The notes beneath the pieces are model-generated. The model was not told the DNA's origin. It ran no database searches and saw nothing but the letters and a program-made list of their open reading frames with translations. Shown here piece by piece: positions 61,580-64,000 of a stretch of 64,000 bases of DNA. Origin of the DNA: Plotosus lineatus (taxonomy: Eukaryota; Chordata; Actinopteri; Siluriformes; Plotosidae); the NCBI GenBank assembly GCA_024760905.1, contig CM045729.1, forward strand, positions 81,073,050 to 81,137,049, in the 5' to 3' direction. A program made the translations under genes and the position numbers. The stretch's first letter is position 1. Each line of letters starts with the position of its first letter.

Positions 61580-61878
61580 AAATCGGGCAACAAAATACTT
61601 GTAAGCTTCCATTGATGGTAAGCTTTTAACTCTTTGCCAGTAAATGGAGATGGGCCGTGGACAAGATATGTACAAAGATCCAAGTAAGCAAAAGCAGAAA
61701 GGGAAGAATGGTCGCATTCTAACATATTCCTAAACATTGACTGCGGCATTAGATATAGATCGGAAATCCCCAGCTGCTTTATTTTACTCAGATACCCCAC
61801 CCTCTGGTCACCTGTCAGATGATTGACAACGTCGCATATTTTGCTTTCGCTGTCATTATCGGTTGTTGTTGAAGCCAT
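61580..61878 (-). CDS. first-exon-like ORF of an unrecognised gene, probable 1-base lesion
   Basis: The minus-strand ATG at 61,876-61,878 opens MASTTTDNDSESKICDVVNH, then YLSKIKQLGISDLYLMP and SAFAYLDLCTYLVHGPSPFT. It ends at donor gattt|gtaagc (exon end 61,580). After GKELKAY the frame slips: a one-base loss near 61,625 hides a continuation SMEAYKYFVARF that fits the KELKAYKSLEAY(K/N)YFV opening of fish SWIM/YqaJ-type zinc-finger proteins as I remember them. Such genes occur in many copies in fish and are often transposon-associated. Either a degraded copy or a sequence error is possible. Confidence 0.4.
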
Positions 61879-61924
61879 GCTTAGTGAATCGTGTGTGTGT
61901 GCGTGTGTGTGTTCTGGATCACTT

Positions 61925-61995
61925 TTGCCATCCAAGATGGTGCATGAAGGTATTGGGGACACGTGACTGCAAAACCTCAATTCATTGGCCTGCTA
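61925..61995 (-). promoter_or_regulatory. promoter-like cluster upstream of the minus-strand exon
   Basis: YY1-like ccaagatgg at 61,932-61,940, E-box cacgtg at 61,960-61,965, and two inverse CCAAT boxes (attgg at 61,952 and 61,984) lie 50-110 bp upstream of the ATG at 61,878. Confidence 0.45.
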
Positions 61996-62384
61996 CTCTC
62001 TCAATCTCAGGCTCTAGGTGAAAGCGCTGACTCATCTATTAGGCAGCTTTACTTAAGGTACGCTGTCAAAGCATCAATCCTTGCGCGTTGAGGCTCAGTT
62101 GATGACATAAGCGACTGCTTTATAAAGAGGACATACATTTACGTCCATAAAAATTGCTAAAATCACTCGATTCGGTTCTGGTGAAATATTAAAAAAATAA
62201 TGAAATATAACGAAATAAGAATATAGAAAGACAAAGATATAATATAAGACATGTAATAGAGAAAAATATAAAATACATCATCACCTAAAAATAAGCCCTA
62301 GTATCATATTTCGGTATGAAAATTAATATAAGCCCGGTCTTATTTTCGGGGAAACACTGTACTTCCTGGTCCTTAACCTTCACC
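61996..62384. other. unassigned; right end of a TIR element near 62,360
   Basis: The string cttattttcggggaaacact followed by gta resembles the end of a common vertebrate DNA transposon. The opposite end was not found. Confidence 0.35.
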
Positions 62385-62935
62385 TCTTCAACTTTTTTTT
62401 TTTTTTTTCTCATTTTCCTCATTCATCAGCTCTTCAAAGTACTCTTTCCATCTTCCCAGCACACTTCTGTCATCAGTCAATACATTTCCCACCCTGCCCT
62501 TAATCACTCTAACTTGCTGCACGTCTTTCCCATCTCTACCTCTCTGCTGTGCCAACCTGTATAGATAATTGTCTCCCTCCTGACTGACCAACCTAGCATA
62601 CAAGTCATCATACGCCCTCTGTTTGGCCTTTGACACCGCTACCTTCATCTTACTCTGTGTCTCCCTGTACTCCTGTTTACTCTATTTGGTCCTCTCTATG
62701 TCCCATTTCTTCTTAGCTAACCTCTTCTTTTGTACACACTCCTGCACTTCCTCATTCCACCACAAAGTCTCCTTATCTACTCTCCTTCCAGAGGACACAC
62801 CAAGTACTCTCCTACCTGTCTCCCTGATCACATTGGCTGTGGTTGTCCAGTCATCTGGAAGCACTTCCTGACCACTCAAAACCTGTTTCAACTCCTCGTT
62901 GTGGACCAACTTGTTTGTGCCCCCTGTCACAGCTG
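62385..62935 (-). mobile_element. RTE LINE copy E, internal fragment
   Basis: The minus strand reads LPDDWTTTANVIRETGRRVL, VDKETLWWNEEVQECVQKK and VLGRWKEYFEELMNEEN. This is the region between endonuclease and reverse transcriptase, truncated at both ends, with a poly-T/A run at its 3' side. Confidence 0.85.
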
Positions 62936-62991
62936 CATTATATGAGTGTGTGTGATATATATGTGTGTGTATATGTATAGCGTGTATATAC
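62936..62991. repeat. GT/TA-rich simple repeat
   Basis: gtgtgtgatatatatgtgtg-type sequence at the presumed hAT insertion site. Confidence 0.7.
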
Positions 62992-64000
62992 CAGTGGTTC
63001 TTAACCTTGTTGGAGGTACCGAACCCCACCAGTTTCATATGGACATTCACTGAACCCTTCGTTAGTGAAAAAAAAAAAAAGAAATTTTTTTCTTTTCTTT
63101 TTTTTACAAATTCAAGACATAGGTATATGTTTTTTTTTTTACTGTTGCACAAAATGAACCGTGCATGAACATCACCTTATTCAAAGAACAAAACCAATAC
63201 AGTGCATGAACTCACAAAAAATTACGTACTTGCAAATCAGTGTGACTTCTGCTGTTGCCTTTGAGAGACCAGTTCAGATATTCGTGGCTTCACCTTGGCA
63301 AGTGCCACTCTCATGTCATTTTCACAGCAAAGTCTGTTCCTTTTCTTTGTTTTTATGTCCGGCATCCTCGAAAAGGATTGCTCGCAAAGATATGTTGTAA
63401 CAAATTGTATAAAAAAAATCCAGAGCTTTCTTAGCAATAACTGGATACTTTTCCATTTGTCGACACCAAAACGTTGAGAGCGTTGATGTTCTGAAGAGTT
63501 GTTGTTGAACCTGGCTCTGCTGAATTTCAATGATTTCGTCAAGTTATTCATCATTGACATTTGCTGTCTCAACAGCAAGCGTGAACGGCTGTCTCACCCA
63601 TGCTGGATATGACTCTCTTGTAGGGAAGTATCCGTCGAGAGACTTTGCAAGCTCGTCTAAGTGCGTGGCAAGTGCTTGCTTCAGTTCCATGGGTACAGAA
63701 ATGTCTCCAATTCTAGACACATTTTCGATTTTACTCACACAGTCGTCCAGAAGGGGAAAGCTTGCAAAGTTATTATTCTCTGTTCGTCGTTTCCATAACG
63801 GTAGCTTTTCTTGAAAAGCCTTCAGGTTTTCTTCTGCTTCCATGATGTTGACTCCACCACCCTGCATCTGCTGATTGAGATGATTGAGAGCTGTGAATAT
63901 ATCAGCCATGTACGCTAAAATGAGAATGAACTCAGAATTTTTGAAGCAATCTGCATGAGAATGTTGGTGCTCTTGCAAAAACAGGGATAATTCCTTCCGC
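62992..64000 (-). mobile_element. hAT transposon, 3' end, continues past the window
   Basis: The terminus CAGTGGTTCTTAACCTTGTT begins at 62,992, a Charlie-like hAT end. The transposase reading follows on the minus strand toward the window edge. Confidence 0.82.
63237..63978 (-). pseudogene. hAT transposase, C-terminal part, broken
   Basis: hAT-family transposase of the kind related to ZBED5/SCAND3 host proteins. The frame 63,544-63,978 has MADIFTALNHLNQQMQG, QEKLPLWKRRTENNNFASFP and LAKSLDGYFPTRESYPAWV and stops at a TAA (about 63,548), after which the same frame goes on with LDEIIEIQQSQVQQQLFRTS. A frameshift in a run of T/A near 63,410 leads to the dimerisation segment FVTTYLCEQSFSRMPDIK and ends RQQQKSH in 63,237-63,578. 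One stop plus one frameshift make this part non-functional. The catalytic core lies outside the window. Confidence 0.85.

Overview
The window is vertebrate nuclear DNA, almost certainly from a teleost fish. Three things point there: a six-exon phosducin-like 3 gene (pdcl3) with canonical introns, Rex3-type and RTE-type LINEs of the fish kind, and dense fish-style SINEs, Tc1/pogo/hAT elements and CA/GT/TAA microsatellites. No bacterial features (operons, ribosome binding sites, CRISPR) are present.

Layout. 1-6,316: a Rex3 fragment, then a broken Ty3/gypsy retrotransposon whose gag is split by a nearly intact RTE LINE. 6.3-20.9 kb: transposon debris (L2/CR1-like LINE 3' end, SINEs, an internally deleted Tc1/mariner copy, a degraded minus-strand Rex3, two more RTE copies). 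21.0-29.0 kb: pdcl3 on +, with elements inserted in introns 3 and 5. 29.8-31.3 kb: a Tc1 pseudo-transposon with intact ends. 31-36 kb: SINEs and nested MITEs. 36.2-41.9 kb: a minus-strand gene whose spaced exons resemble a neuromedin S/U precursor (nms), which adjoins PDCL3 in human; its TATA promoter is near 41.9 kb. 42.3-49.9 kb: a 1.9-kb segment present twice, the second copy embedded in a CACTGAACCTCA minisatellite. 50-54.4 kb: Rex3 and Tc1 remnants. 54.5-59.4 kb: the promoter and some exons of an unrecognised + strand gene, one exon of which is duplicated (251 bp) on both sides of a 5'-truncated RTE insertion. 59.7-64 kb: a full-length SINE, a third Tc1 copy, a minus-strand first exon with a promoter, an RTE fragment, and the 3' part of a hAT transposon running off the edge.

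How the parts relate. The RTE LINE appears to be the driver of the SINEs. One SINE type carries a tRNA-like head joined to short pieces of both the RTE 5' region and the RTE 3' end. A sister SINE type has the same head but a different tail ending in AATG repeats. Several insertions can be read precisely because target duplications or empty paralogous sites survive: a 14-bp and a 12-bp duplication for SINEs, a 12-bp duplication for a 505-bp Rex3 deletion derivative with its empty site in the sister segment, an 8-bp duplication for a hAT MITE, and TA for Tc1 and pogo-like elements. Host genes are sparse: pdcl3 (firm), an nms-like gene (probable, incompletely resolved), and two or three orphan first exons with credible promoters.
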